Positions 43,736-56,205 are shown, counted from the stretch's first letter. The stretch: DNA of 64,000 bases from Ceratothoa steindachneri (GCA_963969495.1 OZ018324.1:144507855-144571854), one strand, 5' to 3'. The notes: a model not told the origin generated them from the letters alone. Program-made: numbers and translations.

Positions 43736-46493
43736 CTACGTAAACATAAGTAGTACCACTTCTCTTGCGCAGGTTCTACTACTTGGAAATAGAGCAGTTC
43801 TACCTATAGCGTGTCTCCGGTTTGCTCGAATATTAAAATTCAGGTTCATGTTCGGGAGTATATTTTGGTCTATCTTGTCCCATGTCTTTCTCCCTAGCCT
43901 TTGGATCTCCGTATTAATCGGCTTTAGACCGATTCTTTGGTGAAGAATCGATTGCCGAGTACGGTCGATCCTTCGCGTGCCTGTAATCAGCAGCGTGGCT
44001 TTATTCTGCACTCTCTGCATCGTTCTGAGAGAGGTACAGCTTCCTATCTGCGTGATCACGGCCGGGTACACCAGGACTGGGCGTACCAAGGCCATGTACA
44101 GTTTTTTGATGTTAGGCACGCTGAGGCCTCGGAAACGGTAAAGTTTCTTCAGCTCTCGTTTGGCTAGGGAGACTCTGGTATTCATGTGCGTCTTATATCC
44201 CGATTTGAAGAGTCGTAAGCCCAGGACATTACCCTCGTTGGAGTACGGATAGTTCTTGTTATTGACGACGACGTCATCAACTTTCCGGCGGTTCATTGGA
44301 ATGATCGTGAACTTCTGGCGGTTGGTCTTAATTTTCCACTTTCTTTCATATCTATTGATATTTTCAATTTCGACAGCTGTCGCCCTCGCCTGGCTTCCAG
44401 AGTTCCTGAATGGACTCAGGACGTTTGGGTGATGTCGTCTGCATATTGCAGATACATCGAATCGTACCTCACTGGAGCAGGCAGGACTATTGTGTACACG
44501 AGGTACAGTAGAGGGCTGAGACAGCTGCCTTGTGGAACTCCCGCCTCGAGTTCGAATTCGGGTCCTTTGCAGCCCTCGATTGAAATTCGGGCTCTCCTAT
44601 CGGAGATATAGTTGCAAAGGATCCTTTCCAGGAATGGGTTAAGCTGGAGATTGAGGATCTTGTACTGTATTCCTCTCAGCCAAACCTTGTCGAAGGCCTT
44701 CTTTACATCACGCAGCACCACGTCTACGTACCGCCTCTCAGCTTTACTGCAAGCGAGTTTCTCCGCTAGAAGGGCGAGGGCTGTTTCCGTTCCTCGTCCC
44801 TTGCGGAACCCGTGCTGCTGAGGGTTGTGGGCTCCCAGCTTGGCAAGTTGTTCTTGAAGCCTGTCAGCTAGGAGTCTCTCGTAGACTTTTGCAATGAACT
44901 CCAGCAGGGCGATTGGCCTGTAGTTTACCAGTTGATCAGGGGGTTTACCTCCCTTGGGTATGAAGATCATCTTCGCAATCTTGAGACCTTTTGGGAAGTA
45001 GCCCGTGTTCAGGGAAGCGTTGTAAATATTAACGATACCCTGAATGATCTGCTGTGGGGCGTTAACCAAGTTGTTTCTGGTGATACCCGTCCAGCCTGGT
45101 GCCTTTTGTCGAAAGGCTTTTACAGTGGCCATGACGTCCTCTGATGTTATGGGGCGTCCATGGCCCGCCATCTCCCTGCCTTCGTTGACTTGCTGTAGTG
45201 GGTGCGTGCGATGTATTTCCTGATTTAGTTGTTCAATCAGTTGGCCTTCGAATTCCTGGTCGAACTCAGCGTTTTCCTCGGGGATAATCCTGAAAACGCT
45301 TTCCAGAAGTTCCTGAACATATCCTCGAGAACCAGCGGGTTCTCTAAGTAGTCTCCGTTCTCCTTTATCCGAGCCTTGGGTCTTAAAGTAAGTCCCGTTA
45401 AGTTCCTGACTTGGCGCCAGAACTTAGCCGGGCTAAGCTCGCTGTCGACTTTGGCTATCAAGTTGTTCCATATCTCCTCCTGCTGGAGGTTGATGGCCTC
45501 TCTAAGCTCTGAGCTTAGGCGTCGAAGCAGCAAGCTCCTTTCCCTGCTGGGACCCTCCCGTCGTACTTCTTCGTACACTTCCCTGTGAACGCGAGCGATA
45601 TCTCTCATCTCCTCTGTCCATCTGGGCTGAGGAGGTGTTTTATACCCTTTTACGGGTATGCTCTCGCGGCCCTCGTTTAGTATGGACGTTGTTATCCTCT
45701 CCAACTCCCTGTCAATCTCCTCTAACGACGCCGTGCTGAGGTCAGCTGGCGCATATTCACTGAGTCGCTGCTTGTAGCGATCCCAGTTGGCCATGGCGTA
45801 GTTTTTCCGGAGAGGGGCTGGGAGCTGGATTGGTGCGAGAGATACTGTTGTGAGAATCGCAATGTGATCACTAGGGACTGCTGGGCCTGGCTCACTATGG
45901 TAGTTGAAAGGGAAGCCTTTACTTGTTAAGATTATGTCAGGCTTAGTTGCTGATCTGGAAGTGATATAGGTCGGAAAATCCGGCCCTATCCTTTGAATGT
46001 TCTTTCTTCCCATAATCAAATCCAAGTTTCGGCCTCTATCGTTGGTGCTACCATAGCCCGCCGCACGGCATCTGGCATTGAGATCTCCCCCTAAGAATGC
46101 CATTCTGCGGTGCCCGAACAGTGTGTAAAAGTTACATAACGGGAGATATGCTCGTCGAGGGGGTTGATATGCTGCCGCTATCACGAGGTCTCCTACCAGG
46201 ATGTGTACTTCGATTGCCACAAAGGACTCATCGAGTTCTGGTAGTTGTTTAAAGGAGATGTTCCTCTTGACAGCTATTGCAGCACCATCAAACCTTTCCT
46301 GGGAATGGTTCTTCATGACTACTGTGTAGCCCGGTATTTTAATGCGACCAGCTGTAGTGTCGATACCGTGCTCTGTGATGAGAATGATGTCGGGATCAAG
46401 CACACGGAATATGTTACCATATGCCGTGGCCTTCTCCTCCCATCCATTCACGTTGAGTGTCAGAATCCTCATTCTGTTGCTTACTCTCTCCAT
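43736..46493 (-). CDS. LINE copy B ORF2: endonuclease and reverse transcriptase
   Basis: The ATG at 46491-46493 lies about 10 bp after the ORF1 stop. The endonuclease has ILTLNVNGWEEKATAYGNIF, IILITEHGIDT, FLGGDLNARCRAAGYGSTN and PSDHIAIL, with metal-binding N, E, DxN and SDH all present. The reverse transcriptase has KAPGWTGITRNNLVNAP, NYRPIALLEFIAKVYERLL, QHGFRKGRGTETALALLAEK, VVLRDVKKAFDKVWLRG, GVPQGSCLSPLLYLVY and YLQYADDITQ. The tail (43736-44296) has YMALVRPVLVYPAVITQIG. There are two frame changes: near 45240-45300, between the domains, and a one-base loss near 44423 just after YADD. No stop interrupts the domains themselves. Confidence 0.88.
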
Positions 46494-46503
46494 TTTCAGT
46501 CAC

Positions 46504-48101
46504 CTAGTGTTTTGGGGTGACGTTCTTCTTCCTCCCATTCTTCTTCTTTCTGAATTCAGCGTTAGAGAGTTGCTCGCATGTGTTATGATGAAGGATAACA
46601 TTCTGTGCGAGCAGGGCCTCCTCCACTGTTCCAGGGTCTACCTCAGAGTCATACTCCCATTTATAGATCTTCGCTTTAATGCCTTGGAAGATACGACTGG
46701 GTTCCATTTCCTCTGGGAAGGGGAATTGATCGCAGGCGTATACTCTCAGGTTGATGTAATTTGCCCGCAATCTCTTCACTCTCTTCTTTTTTCCCTTCTT
46801 TTCCTGGGGTTTAGTTGCTTCCGCGTCCGAGGAGTCCGAAGACTCCGATGAGCTGCTCGTTTCCGAGTTCAAATGTTTCGCCGTGCTTGTCTTGGTTTGG
46901 GTGGGAGCAGGATTTTTCGCCTCGACTGCTTCATTAATCGATTTTTTGGATGGCTGTTTGCAAGCGTTAGCTTGCTCCGCAGTCTGCTGGGCCTTTGGGG
47001 TCATCTGCAAATGCAGTACATCTCCAGAAGGGGGGTTATCCGGGAACCACATTTGTTCCATCCCGTTTTTGGCCAGCATCTGGTTCAACACAGTGGCGAA
47101 TGTGCCCTGGCGAGCCAGATTCATGACGTGCGCATGAAGTATGCACGTCATGATTTTCGTTGATCCCTCGTTCTCAATTTTGAGGTACGTTTTTCTGGCA
47201 TCCACCTCTGAGATGGCTGCCTTTGCTGCCTGGGCGTAGGACGTGTTCGCCCTGCGCGTAACTTCATTCTTTTTTGCCTCCTGCTTTTTCCTCATTACGT
47301 CCTTTTTTGCAGGGCAAGACATGGCATTGTTCGGTGACCCTGCCCGCAACTCACGCATTTCTCCGTGGTGCTGACGCAATTGCGCCAATTGTGGCCAAGC
47401 TGGCTGCATTTGGAGCAAGTTTCTTGTGGCTCCTTGCAGTATTTGGTGGCGTGGGTCTCCATCTTGTAGCACTTGAAACAGTACTGGACCGGAGTGAACT
47501 CTCCCTTTTCCACCTGCTCACCGCTAATTTTGGCGTTGAACATCAGTAGACCATGTTCTTTCGCCTTCTGTGCCATGGTAGTCTCCGAGAAGACCACCTT
47601 GAACACGTGCGTGTAATCGCTGCCGTCCCTCCTATTTTTAAATTTTATTATTTCGGCTACCTTAGCCCAGGCCTCCCGTAGCTCTATCTCGTCTTTCATT
47701 TCTCCCGCGGTATGCTGCCCAATCCACGGGTCGATCCGGCGGCATACTACGCTTCTCTGCGCCAGGATCTGGGGTGGCACTGCTGGCTGCAGTCCTATGG
47801 CTCGAAGGGCTTCGACTGCCTTCTCCTTGGATATGTCTTCGATATCCTTCTCTGTTTCGCATATCGCGATGTAGCCCGACGATATATCCAGGAACCTCAC
47901 CATGGCAATTCCCAGATTGCCGTACACGGCCTCGAAAGTGGATTCCCTCCTGGGCTTGGGTTGCCCGTCGACAACCCGCAGAGGAATCCGGGTCTTGTGG
48001 TCTTGGGCCATCTCTTCTTGAGAGTGGCCCCTCAGCGCTATTAATTGGTTGTAACAGATGCTCTCGTTGTGGGGAATTTGCTGTTGTTCAATACGATGCA
48101 C
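46504..48101 (-). CDS. LINE copy B ORF1: three CCHC zinc knuckles
   Basis: The first frame (47295-48101) reads RIPLRVVDGQPKPRRESTF, YIAICETEKDIEDISKEKAV and HVFKVVFSETTMAQKAKEHG, then three knuckles: CFKCYKMETHATKYC, CSKCSQLGHNWRNC and CVSCGQGHRTM. A single-base change near 47325 moves to the second frame (46504-47472), with SYAQAAKAAISEV, GTFATVLNQMLAKNG, a Ser/Asp/Glu-rich linker, a KKGKKKRVKRLR basic tract and AEFRKKKNGRKK before the stop. It would coat the element's RNA. The Met at about 48011 (MAQDHKTRIPLR) matches the start conserved in copy C and may be the true start. Confidence 0.82.
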
Positions 48102-48300
48102 CTCTTCTTCTTCGTGGTCTTCTGTATTGGGTTATTTGGAGGCTCCCTCTACCTCGTCTCTAAGCTTACGTGAACTGAACTGCCAAATGGGGGGGGGGGG
48201 ATGAATGATGGAGGGTGGACCCGGGTGAGGCCCATCAGATGGGTGATGAGTGGCGGACTTGATGATGGGTGGTGATAGAATCAATTACCACCACCCGGGG

Positions 48301-48632
48301 TGCCGCCCCATCTGGGGTTTGGATATCGATGCTGTTTCCAACTTACACAGGGACGGTTGTGTGTCCCCCTGTGGTCTTGGCCGGAAGCTACCCTTAGAGA
48401 TTAGAGCGAACTCTTCCCCAAAGCTTTCAGCATTGCCTCGTAACCGGACGGTCTCTCCCGTAGAGTTCCACACTGGGCTAATCCTCAAACCTGCTTTCCT
48501 TTATGTCCCCAATTATGTCTATCAAAGTGGACCGACATAGTTGTGGCGAGACTAGATGAGTGGCAGATCAGTTCATTTCAGCTTCGTGACTCCGTAGAGG
48601 GAAGGGGGGGGTTAGCACGACATCAAGTCGTC
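48301..48632. other. Spacer between LINE copy B and an ORF1 fragment
   Basis: GC-richer than the flanks. A minus frame (48285-48488) shows no known domain; the sequence may be LINE leader DNA. Confidence 0.4.
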
Positions 48633-49037
48633 TTAGTGCCGGTTCAAAATTCTATAACGAATTCTCCCCGTAGGGTTGATGAGGCAAAAAAACTGGGCTA
48701 GCAGCTCGGCCTTAATGTCCTCAGTGGAGTTGTCCAGGAAGAAGGGGTCGACTCGTTTCAGGATAATGGTGCGACTCACGAGTAACTCGTGGGGGACGAT
48801 CGCCTCCAATCCAATTTCTTTAAGGGTGGACCTTGCTTCTTCAGAAACAAGGACCTCCACGTCCTTGCTCTTCCAGCACACCGGAGCCCACCCATTAGAT
48901 GTTTCAAGGAGACGGGTTAACTCAATATTGAGTTTGCCGACTACCTTCTCGAACACGGCTTCCCTGGTTGGTTTTTTGTGCCCCGCTATTAAACGAAGGG
49001 GGATCCGTTTGGTGTCTTGGGGGGCTGGGGGACCCAT
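48633..49037 (-). pseudogene. Diverged LINE ORF1 N-terminus (fragment)
   Basis: The frame reads KRIPLRLIAGHKKPTREAVF, KLNIELTRLLETSNGWAPV and IGLEAIVPHELLVSRTIIL with KRVDPFFLDNSTEDIKAEL. Block by block it parallels the start of ORF1 in copies B and C (RIPLRVVDGQPKPRRESTF ... CRRIDPWIGQHTAGEMKDEI) at clearly lower identity, so it comes from a separate related element. It ends before the zinc knuckles. It lies between the two head-to-head LINEs. Confidence 0.72.
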
Positions 49038-49599
49038 GTCCCCCTGCGGGCACTGCTGCCCTTCCCCCTTCTGAGCTTCGCCTGTGTCACTGGGAGGTAG
49101 AGGGGCGCACTGCCAGATGACGGGTGCGTGATTTTTCGTTTTGGTGGGGGGTTTTTGGCTGTCCTTGCCTAAAACTTTTCCTCCTTTGCCGGGAGGAGAT
49201 TGTTAAGAACACTGCACAACTCAATCTACTCCACTCAAGGTACTCTACTGGTACTTACTCTACTCTACTCTTCATCTTTTACACAAAAATACACCTATAT
49301 AAATAGTTATTTCATCTACCCATAACACTACAAAATTCAACCAATCAGGATTGATATACATTTAATAGTCATTCTTACGTTCAATTTTTGAATAACAGCC
49401 TTAGCGTTGACAATTTGATCAATCAGTTTTTAGACATTCGAGTAAGTACTGTAATAATTCTCCAATCAGCACCATGATAGATTTAAAAGGTTACTAACGC
49501 TCAAACCGTTTGCACATAAACACGACTGAAATCCCCCCGCCCCATAAAAAAACTCTCATGCTATATTCTCACTATCTCCAATTTTCTATCACCCACCAT
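49038..49599. other. Spacer between the head-to-head LINEs
   Basis: A short pyrimidine-rich stretch with CTACTCTACTC repeats near 49225-49270. No gene is seen. Confidence 0.45.
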
Positions 49600-49789
49600 C
49601 ATTCATCCCCCCCATTTGGCAGTTCACGTTTACGTAGGCTTAGCGACGAAGTAGAGGGAGTCATCAAATAAACCAAATAAAGAAGACTAAGAAGCAAAGG
49701 TGCAACATATTGACCTAAATCAAGTCACCCACAACGAAAGTAGTGCGAGCTAAGCAGAAGCAGGGCTGAGGGGCCACTCTCGAGAAGAG

Positions 49790-51282
49790 ATGGCCCAGGA
49801 CCACACGACCAGGATACCTCTGCGTGTTGTCGACGGGCAGCCCAAGGCTAGCAGAGAATCCGTATTCGAGGCCGTGTATGGCAAGTTAGGCATTGCCATG
49901 GTGAGGCTATTAGACATAGCCTTAGGCTATATCGCGATATGAAAAAAGGAAAATGACATAGAGGAGATAACGAAAGAGAAGGAAGTTGAGGTCCTACGAG
50001 GCATTGGGCTGCAGCCAGCAGTACCCCACAGATCGTGGCCCACAGGAGCGTGGTATGCCGTCGTATCGACCCATGGATAGGGACACTCTGCAGAGGAAAT
50101 AGGAGAGGAAATTCAGCTTCGGCAAGCCTGGGCCAAGGTAGCCGAACTAATAAAATTCAAAAACAGGAGGGACGGTGGCGAGTACACCCATGTGTTCAAG
50201 GTGGTCTTCGCGGAGACGATCATGGCACACAAAAGGCAACAGAACGAGGCCTTCTTATGTTCAACGCTAAAATTGGCGGGGAGCAGGTTGAGAAAGGAGA
50301 ATATACTCCGGTCCAATTTTGCTTCAAATGCTACAAGATGGAGTCACACGCCACCAAGGACTGCAAAGAGCCGCAAGAGACGTGCTCTAAATGCAGCCAG
50401 AAGGAGCACAATTGTAACAGCAATGCAAAGAAGTGCGTGAGCTGCGGGCAGGGACATAGGACTATGGCCATGTCATGTCTCACAAAGAAAGAAATCATGA
50501 GAAAAAAAAGCAGAAAGCTAAGAAAAACGAAGAGACACGCAGAGAAAACACGTCGTACGCCCAAGCAGCAAAGGCAGCCATCTCGGAGGTGGACGCCAAG
50601 AAAACGTACCTCAAAATTGAGAACGAGGGCTCTACAAAAATCATGACGTGCATCCTTCGCGTGCACGTCATGAACCTGGCTCGCCCGGGCACGTTCGCGA
50701 CAGTACTGAATCAGATGCTAGCGAAGAACGTAATGGAACAGATGTGGTTCTCGTACAACCCCCCTTCCGGGGATGTACTGCATCTACAGATGGTTCCGAA
50801 AGAACAACAACCAGCAGAGCAAGCAAAAACCAGTAAACCGACAAACTAGAAAGGAAAAAAGCAAGCAGTCGAGGCAACAACTCCTGCGCCCACACAGAAC
50901 AAAGTAACCACAGCAGAAAAGGACAACTCGGGCACAAGCAGTTCCTCGGAATCATCAGATTCCTCAGACTCCGAGGCAACAAAATCCCAAGAAGCCAAGG
51001 GAAAGAAAAAGAGAATCAAAAGATTACGGGCGAACAACATAAATCTAAAAATATACACCTGCGATCAATTCCCCTTTCCCGAGAAAAATCGCAACCAGGA
51101 GTATCTTCCAAGGAATAAGATCTAAGATATACAAATGGGAGTACGATTATGAAGTGGAACCTGAAACAGTGGAAGAGGCCCTGCTTGCACAAAATGTGAC
51201 TCTACATCACAGCACCTGCGAGCAAATCTCGAACGCTGAGTTCAGGAAAAAGAAAAATGGGAGAAAAAAGAACTTCACCTAG
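49790..51282 (+). pseudogene. LINE copy C ORF1, multiple breaks
   Basis: From the ATG at 49790 it reads MAQDHTTRIPLRVVDGQPK and is stopped by a TGA near 49940, with frame changes near 50030 and 50240. The knuckles survive at 50320-50470: CFKCYKMESHATKDC, then CSKCSQKEHNC with a shortened second half, and CVSCGQGHRTM. Later SYAQAAKAAISEV, GTFATVLNQMLAKN and a Ser/Asp-rich linker match copy B. It ends at the TAG 51280-51282, 19 bp before the ORF2 ATG. Confidence 0.78.
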
Positions 51283-51301
51283 AAACACTAATTAATCGAA
51301 G

Positions 51302-54052
51302 ATGGAGAGAGTAAGTAACAGAATGAGGATTCTGACACTCAACGTGAATGGATGAGAGGAGAAGGCCACGGCATATGGAAACATATTCCGAGTGCTTGAC
51401 CCCGACATCATTCTCATTACGGAGCAATCGACACTACAGCTGGTCGTATTAAAGTACCGGGCTACAGAGTAGTCATGAAGAATCATTCCCAGGAAAGGTT
51501 CGATGGTGCTTCAAAAGCTGTCAAGAGGAACATCTCCTTTAAACAACTACCAGAACTCGATGAGTCCTTTGTGGCGATCGAGCTACACACACTGGTAGGA
51601 GACCTCGTGATAGCCGCAGCCTATCAACCCCCTTGACTAGCATACCTCCCGTTAAGTACCTTCTACACACTGTTCGGGGACCGCAGAATGGCATTCTTAA
51701 GGGGAAACTTCAATGGCAGATGCCGTGCGGCGGGCTATGGTAGCACCAACGATAGAGGCCGAAACTTGGAACTGATTATGGGAAGAAAAAACATCCAAAG
51801 GATAGGGCTGAATTTTCCGACCTATATCACTTCCAGATCAGCAACCAAGCGTGACCCAATCCTAACAAGTGAAGGCTTCCCATTCAACTACCATAGTGAG
51901 CCAGGCCCAACAGTCCCCAGTGATCACGTAGCGATTCTCACCACAGTATCTCTCGCACCAATCCAGCTCCCAGCCCCTCTCCGGAAAAACTACGCCCTGG
52001 CCAACTGGTATCGCTACAAGCAACGACTCAGTGAATATGCGCCAGCTGACCTCAGCACGGCGTCGTTAGAGGAGATAGATAGGGAGCTGAAATGTATTAC
52101 AACGTCCATACTAAACGAGGACCGCGAGAGCATACCCATAAGAGGGTATAAAACACCTCCTCAGCCCAGATGGACAGAGGAGATGCGAGATATCGCTCGC
52201 GTTCACAACGAAGTGTACGAAGAAATAAGACGGGAGGGTCCCAACCGGGAAAGAAGCTCGCTCCTTCGACGGCTAAGCTCAGAGCTTAGAGAGGCTATCA
52301 ACCTCGAACAGAAGGAAATATGGAACAGCTTGATAGCCAAAGTCGACAGCGAACTTAGCCCGGCTAAGTTCTGGCCCCAAGTTAAGAACTTAAAGGGACC
52401 TACACCAAGACCAAAGGCTCGGATAAAGGCGAACGGAAACTACATAGAGGACCCGGTGGTTCTTGAAGACAGGTTCAGGAACTTCTGGAAAAACGTTTTC
52501 AGGATCACCCCTGAGGAAAACGACGAGTTCGACCAGGAATTCGAAGGCCAACTGATCGAAGAACTAAATCAGGAAATGCATCCCCAACATCGAGTCAACG
52601 AAGGCAGGGAGATGGCGGGCCACGGTCGTCCCATAACATCAGAGGAGGTCATGGCCACTGTAAAAGCCTTCCAACAAAAGGCACCAGGCTGGACGGGCAT
52701 CACCAGAAACAACTTGGTTAATGCCCCACAGCAGATCATTCAGGGAATCGTTAACATCTATAACGCTTCCCTGAATACGGGCTACTTCCCGGAAGGTTTC
52801 CAGATTGCTAAGGTGATCTTCATACCTAAGGGAGGTAAACCCCCTGATCAACTGGTAAATTACAGGTCGATCGCCCTGCTGGAGATCGTTGCGAAAGTCT
52901 ACGAGAGATTTCTAGCTGACAGGCTTCAAAAACAACTAGCCGAGCTGGGAGCATACAACCCTCAGCAGCACGGGTTCCGCAAGGGCCATGAACGGAAACA
53001 GCGCCCTTGCCCTCCTTGCGGAAAAACTCGCTTGCAGTAAAGCTGAGAGGAGGTACGTAGACGTGGTGCTGCGAGATGTAAAGAAGGCCTTCGACAAGGT
53101 TTAGCTGAGAGGGTTAGAGTTCAAAATCCTTAACTTCCAGCTTAACCCACTCCTGGAAAGGTTCCTTTGCAACTATGTCTCTGATAGGAGAGCCCAAATT
53201 GCGATCGAGGGCTGCAAGGGATCCGAATCCGAACTCGAGGCGGGAGTTCCACAAGGCAGCTGTCTCAGCCCTCTGCTGTACGTAGTGTACACGATTGACC
53301 TGCCTGCTCCAGTGAGGTACGATTCGATGTATCTGCAATACGCAGATGACATCACCCAAATCGTCCTGAGTCCATTCAGGAAATCTGGAAGTCAGGCGAG
53401 GGCGACAGCTGTCGAAATCGAGAATATCAACCGATATAAGAATAAGTGGAAAATTAAAACCAACCGCGAGAAGTTCACCATTATTCCAATGATCCGCCGG
53501 AAAGTAGACGACGTTATCGTCAATAACGAACTCTATCCGTACTCCAGCGAGGGTAAAGTCTTGGGCTTACAACTCTTCAAAACAGGATATAAGACACATA
53601 TAAAAACCAGAGTCTCCCTAGCCAAAAGAGAGCTAAGGAAACTTTATCGTTTCCGAAGCCTCAGCGTGCTAAACATCAAAAAGCTGTATATGGCCTTGGT
53701 ACGCTCAGTCCTAGTGTACCCGGCCGTGATCACGCAAATGGCAAGCTGTACATCTCTCAGAATGATGCAGAGGGTGCAGAATAAAGCCATTCTGCTGATC
53801 ACTGGCATGCAAAGGATCGACCGTATTTGGCAATCAACTCTACACCATAGAGTGGGACTGAAGCCGGTCAATACGGAGATTCAAAGGCTAGGGAGAAAGA
53901 CATGGGACAAAGTAGACCGTGAAATAATCCCAACGATAAACCTTGACGTAAACATACGTGCAAACCGAAGACGCGCAATAGGTAGAACGGCTCTGTTTCC
54001 TAGCAGTAGAACCTGCGCGAGAGAAGTGGTACTACCTATGTACGTGCAGTAG
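51302..54052 (+). pseudogene. LINE copy C ORF2: endonuclease and reverse transcriptase, broken
   Basis: It starts MERVSNRMRILTLNVNG, then a TGA replaces the Trp found in copy B. A frame change near 51425 follows. The long frame 51688-53040 carries SDHVAILTTVSLAP, KAPGWTGITRNNLVNAP and PQQHGFRKG, and then loses frame near 52985. A TAG at 53102-53104 replaces the Trp of AFDKVW. The last frame (53285-54052) has YLQYADDITQIVLSPFR and the full C-terminal tail to the natural stop. The catalytic Asp pair is present but the enzyme cannot be made whole. Confidence 0.82.
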
Positions 54053-54107
54053 TAGTACACTAGACTGAAGTAAAAGTGACAGTTAAAATTTAATAAATAT
54101 AAACAAA

Positions 54108-54330
54108 TAAAAAAGAGGCGAAGTGCCCACACTAAAGAACTCTCCCAAATATAAATATAATATAAATTAAAAACTTAATTAACTTTAAATATAAAAGAGG
54201 CGAAGTGCCCAAACTAAATAATTGTAAAAATAATTAAAATTTTAGAATAAAAAGAGGCGAAGTGCCCAATTCCCAATTAAAAAATAAAACCAAAACAACT
54301 AAAAACGACAAAAAGAGGCGTAGTGCCCAA
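54108..54330 (+). repeat. Four spaced copies of AAAAGAGGCGAAGTGCCCA
   Basis: Copies begin near 54110, 54195, 54250 and 54312, the last with one substitution (GCGTAGTG). They occupy the same place after ORF2 as the four copies in LINE B. Confidence 0.88.
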
Positions 54331-54428
54331 ATAAAAGAAACATTAAAATTCAGAACTTAATGAGATTCAGCATAAGAGATACCTTTGAAAGGCTCGAATG
54401 CTTCGACGGTACAACATAACTGATTAAA

Positions 54429-54431
<3 letters not shown>

Positions 54432-54501
<70 letters not shown>
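54432..54501. repeat. (AT)n microsatellite in LINE copy C
   Basis: About 70 bp of AT dinucleotides, at the position of the much shorter tract in copy B (43278-43291). Confidence 0.97.
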
Positions 54502-54507
<6 letters not shown>

Positions 54508-54697
54508 GAAGGAAACTGGCTGTCAACCACAGTCAGCACCTTTAATGACGGAGGATCTTTTTAATATTAAGAAGAAGAATTGAGAAGAATGCTAGTGATG
54601 CCCTAACACCAGGGCAAACTAGAAACCATTTTCACACCTCTATATATCTACCACACAATTTCATCACTTCCACCTAATTGTAATTGTAATTGTAATT

Positions 54698-56205
54698 CTC
54701 TCACCTTACATTTTCCGAATTTGATTTACTCAGTCTGTACGCTTGCTCTCTCGCTGTGAACTGGTAAAGGCTATCACAGGTAAAGGAGGAAAAGTTGTAG
54801 GAAGGAACTAAAGAAAACGCCTTCTCAAGAAAACTTCTAAGAAGAAAGGTTTCCCATTGATAGATGAGGGAGGAGAAGAAAACAAAGAAGAAATCTTCAC
54901 CTAGAGAAAGAGATTAATACTCGACGACGACTAAGAGTAATTAATTAACCGAAGCAACACCAGAGAATAGCATATAGTGAATTATAACTAGGATAGGAAT
55001 AGGAAAGAATAGATAGAGAGATAGAAACATACACCAGTTTTTAGTAGAATATTTACTAATAACGGTTTCGACGCCTCATAAATACCAATACCACTTTCTA
55101 ACTTTATCACGCTAGCTATACTACCTAAAATGGACAGAGATAAGCCTGACGTTCAGGCAACTAGCATCTCTTTGCAAACCTCTTACCTCCTTCAGCTTTC
55201 AGCATCTATTCGTTTTTTACTATCATATTAGCACACCGGACTCACAGTGATACGTGGGACAGGGGTCACGATAAACTGCAAGGTTATAGTTTGAGACAAG
55301 CGACACATTGTGGTTCGGATTCCACGTTAAGCTGTAGGTCCCATGACTAACTAAATTCACTTTTGTCTCCTACTATTTTCTTCGCCGTCCTATCCTAAAA
55401 CCTTCCTCTTCCCCTCCCTCTCACTCCTAACTGCCATACTCACAGTGCTTGGCGCCTACTTTGGCTCTAGACAGTGTGACTATGGGGGTCTATAAAGGAG
55501 TACCGCCCCCCCCCTCCCTCCTTGGCCGCTCCATGAGCACCAAGGGGGGTGGGAGAGGGTCGGAAGAGCTGTTCTTCGTCTCCCACCTCTCTTTTCATTT
55601 AATTTCATTTCATTTCCGAATTTTTAGACTTGGAAGAAATCTAAAAGAAAATTAAGCTCACCGAAAAGTTCAAAGGAGGAAAAGGCGAAGGAAAATCACC
55701 TCAAGAAAACGCAATCGAATTTTACCCTTTCCCCCGGGGACTTTAAGAACAAGATTTATTTTCTACGGAGCCACATATAGCCGAACCATGATATAGTACT
55801 GCATACTGGAGAGTTTATCTTCCTATTTACCAAAATAGAAATACTACAAAGGGGAAAGTTTACTCTCTTATTTACGAAAGAGAAATACTACAAAGCGGGA
55901 AGTTTATCTTCCTATTTATAGGGTTCAATGTGTAAACCATTTAAAATTTTCAAACAAATGTCTGCTAGGTTCGACCCCCACAGACTAGCTGAGAAAACAA
56001 GGTTTTTTTCATTAGCCAGATTAAACCCTCTTTCCGTACCTTTTAGTATTATTTAATTTTAGAGCTTTATGGGAGGTTATTTTAAATTGTTCCACCTATA
56101 TTTTCAGGCCTAATACCAAATCCTTTCAATTATCTGTTAAAAGACCTTCAATTTTTATGACAAACTCCCTGAAACTCAAACAGTAACTCCACTATTTCCC
56201 AACAG
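54698..56205. other. Intron sequence; ~46-bp tandem repeat at 55808-55918
   Basis: Two and a half units of AGTTTATCTTCCTATTTACC type with ACTACAAAG are seen at 55808-55918. Elsewhere there are C-rich and A/T-rich tracts without a gene. The last bases (CACTATTTCCCAACAG) are the acceptor of the next exon. Confidence 0.5.

Larger units (their letters stand above)
43084..48300 (-). mobile_element. I/Jockey-like LINE, nearly intact (copy B)
   Basis: The minus strand holds a 5' leader, ORF1 (48101-46504), ORF2 (46493-43736), a 3' untranslated region with four copies of a 19-bp motif, an (AT)n tract at 43278-43291, and a terminal run of ACAAATT-type repeats at 43084-43108. Tails of short tandem repeats instead of poly(A) are known from I-type LINEs. 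A sister copy faces it at 49600-54697. Damage is limited to about three single-base frame changes. Confidence 0.82.
49600..54697 (+). mobile_element. I/Jockey-like LINE (copy C), head-to-head with copy B
   Basis: Same order as copy B on the opposite strand: leader beginning with a C-rich ATTCATCCCCCC block, ORF1, ORF2, four copies of AAAAGAGGCGAAGTGCCCA (54108-54330), an (AT)n tract at 54432-54501, and a terminal TTGTAATTGTAATTGTAATT run to 54697. It is older or less constrained than B, with more stops and frame changes. Because both copies end at their own tail repeat, they are better explained as two insertions than as one inverted duplication. Confidence 0.82.

Noticed and set aside
43084..54697. 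Interpretation of the inverted LINE pair as one large inverted duplication of genomic DNA
   Set aside because: The matching stops at the tail repeats of each LINE and the lesions are independent, so two insertions explain it more simply.
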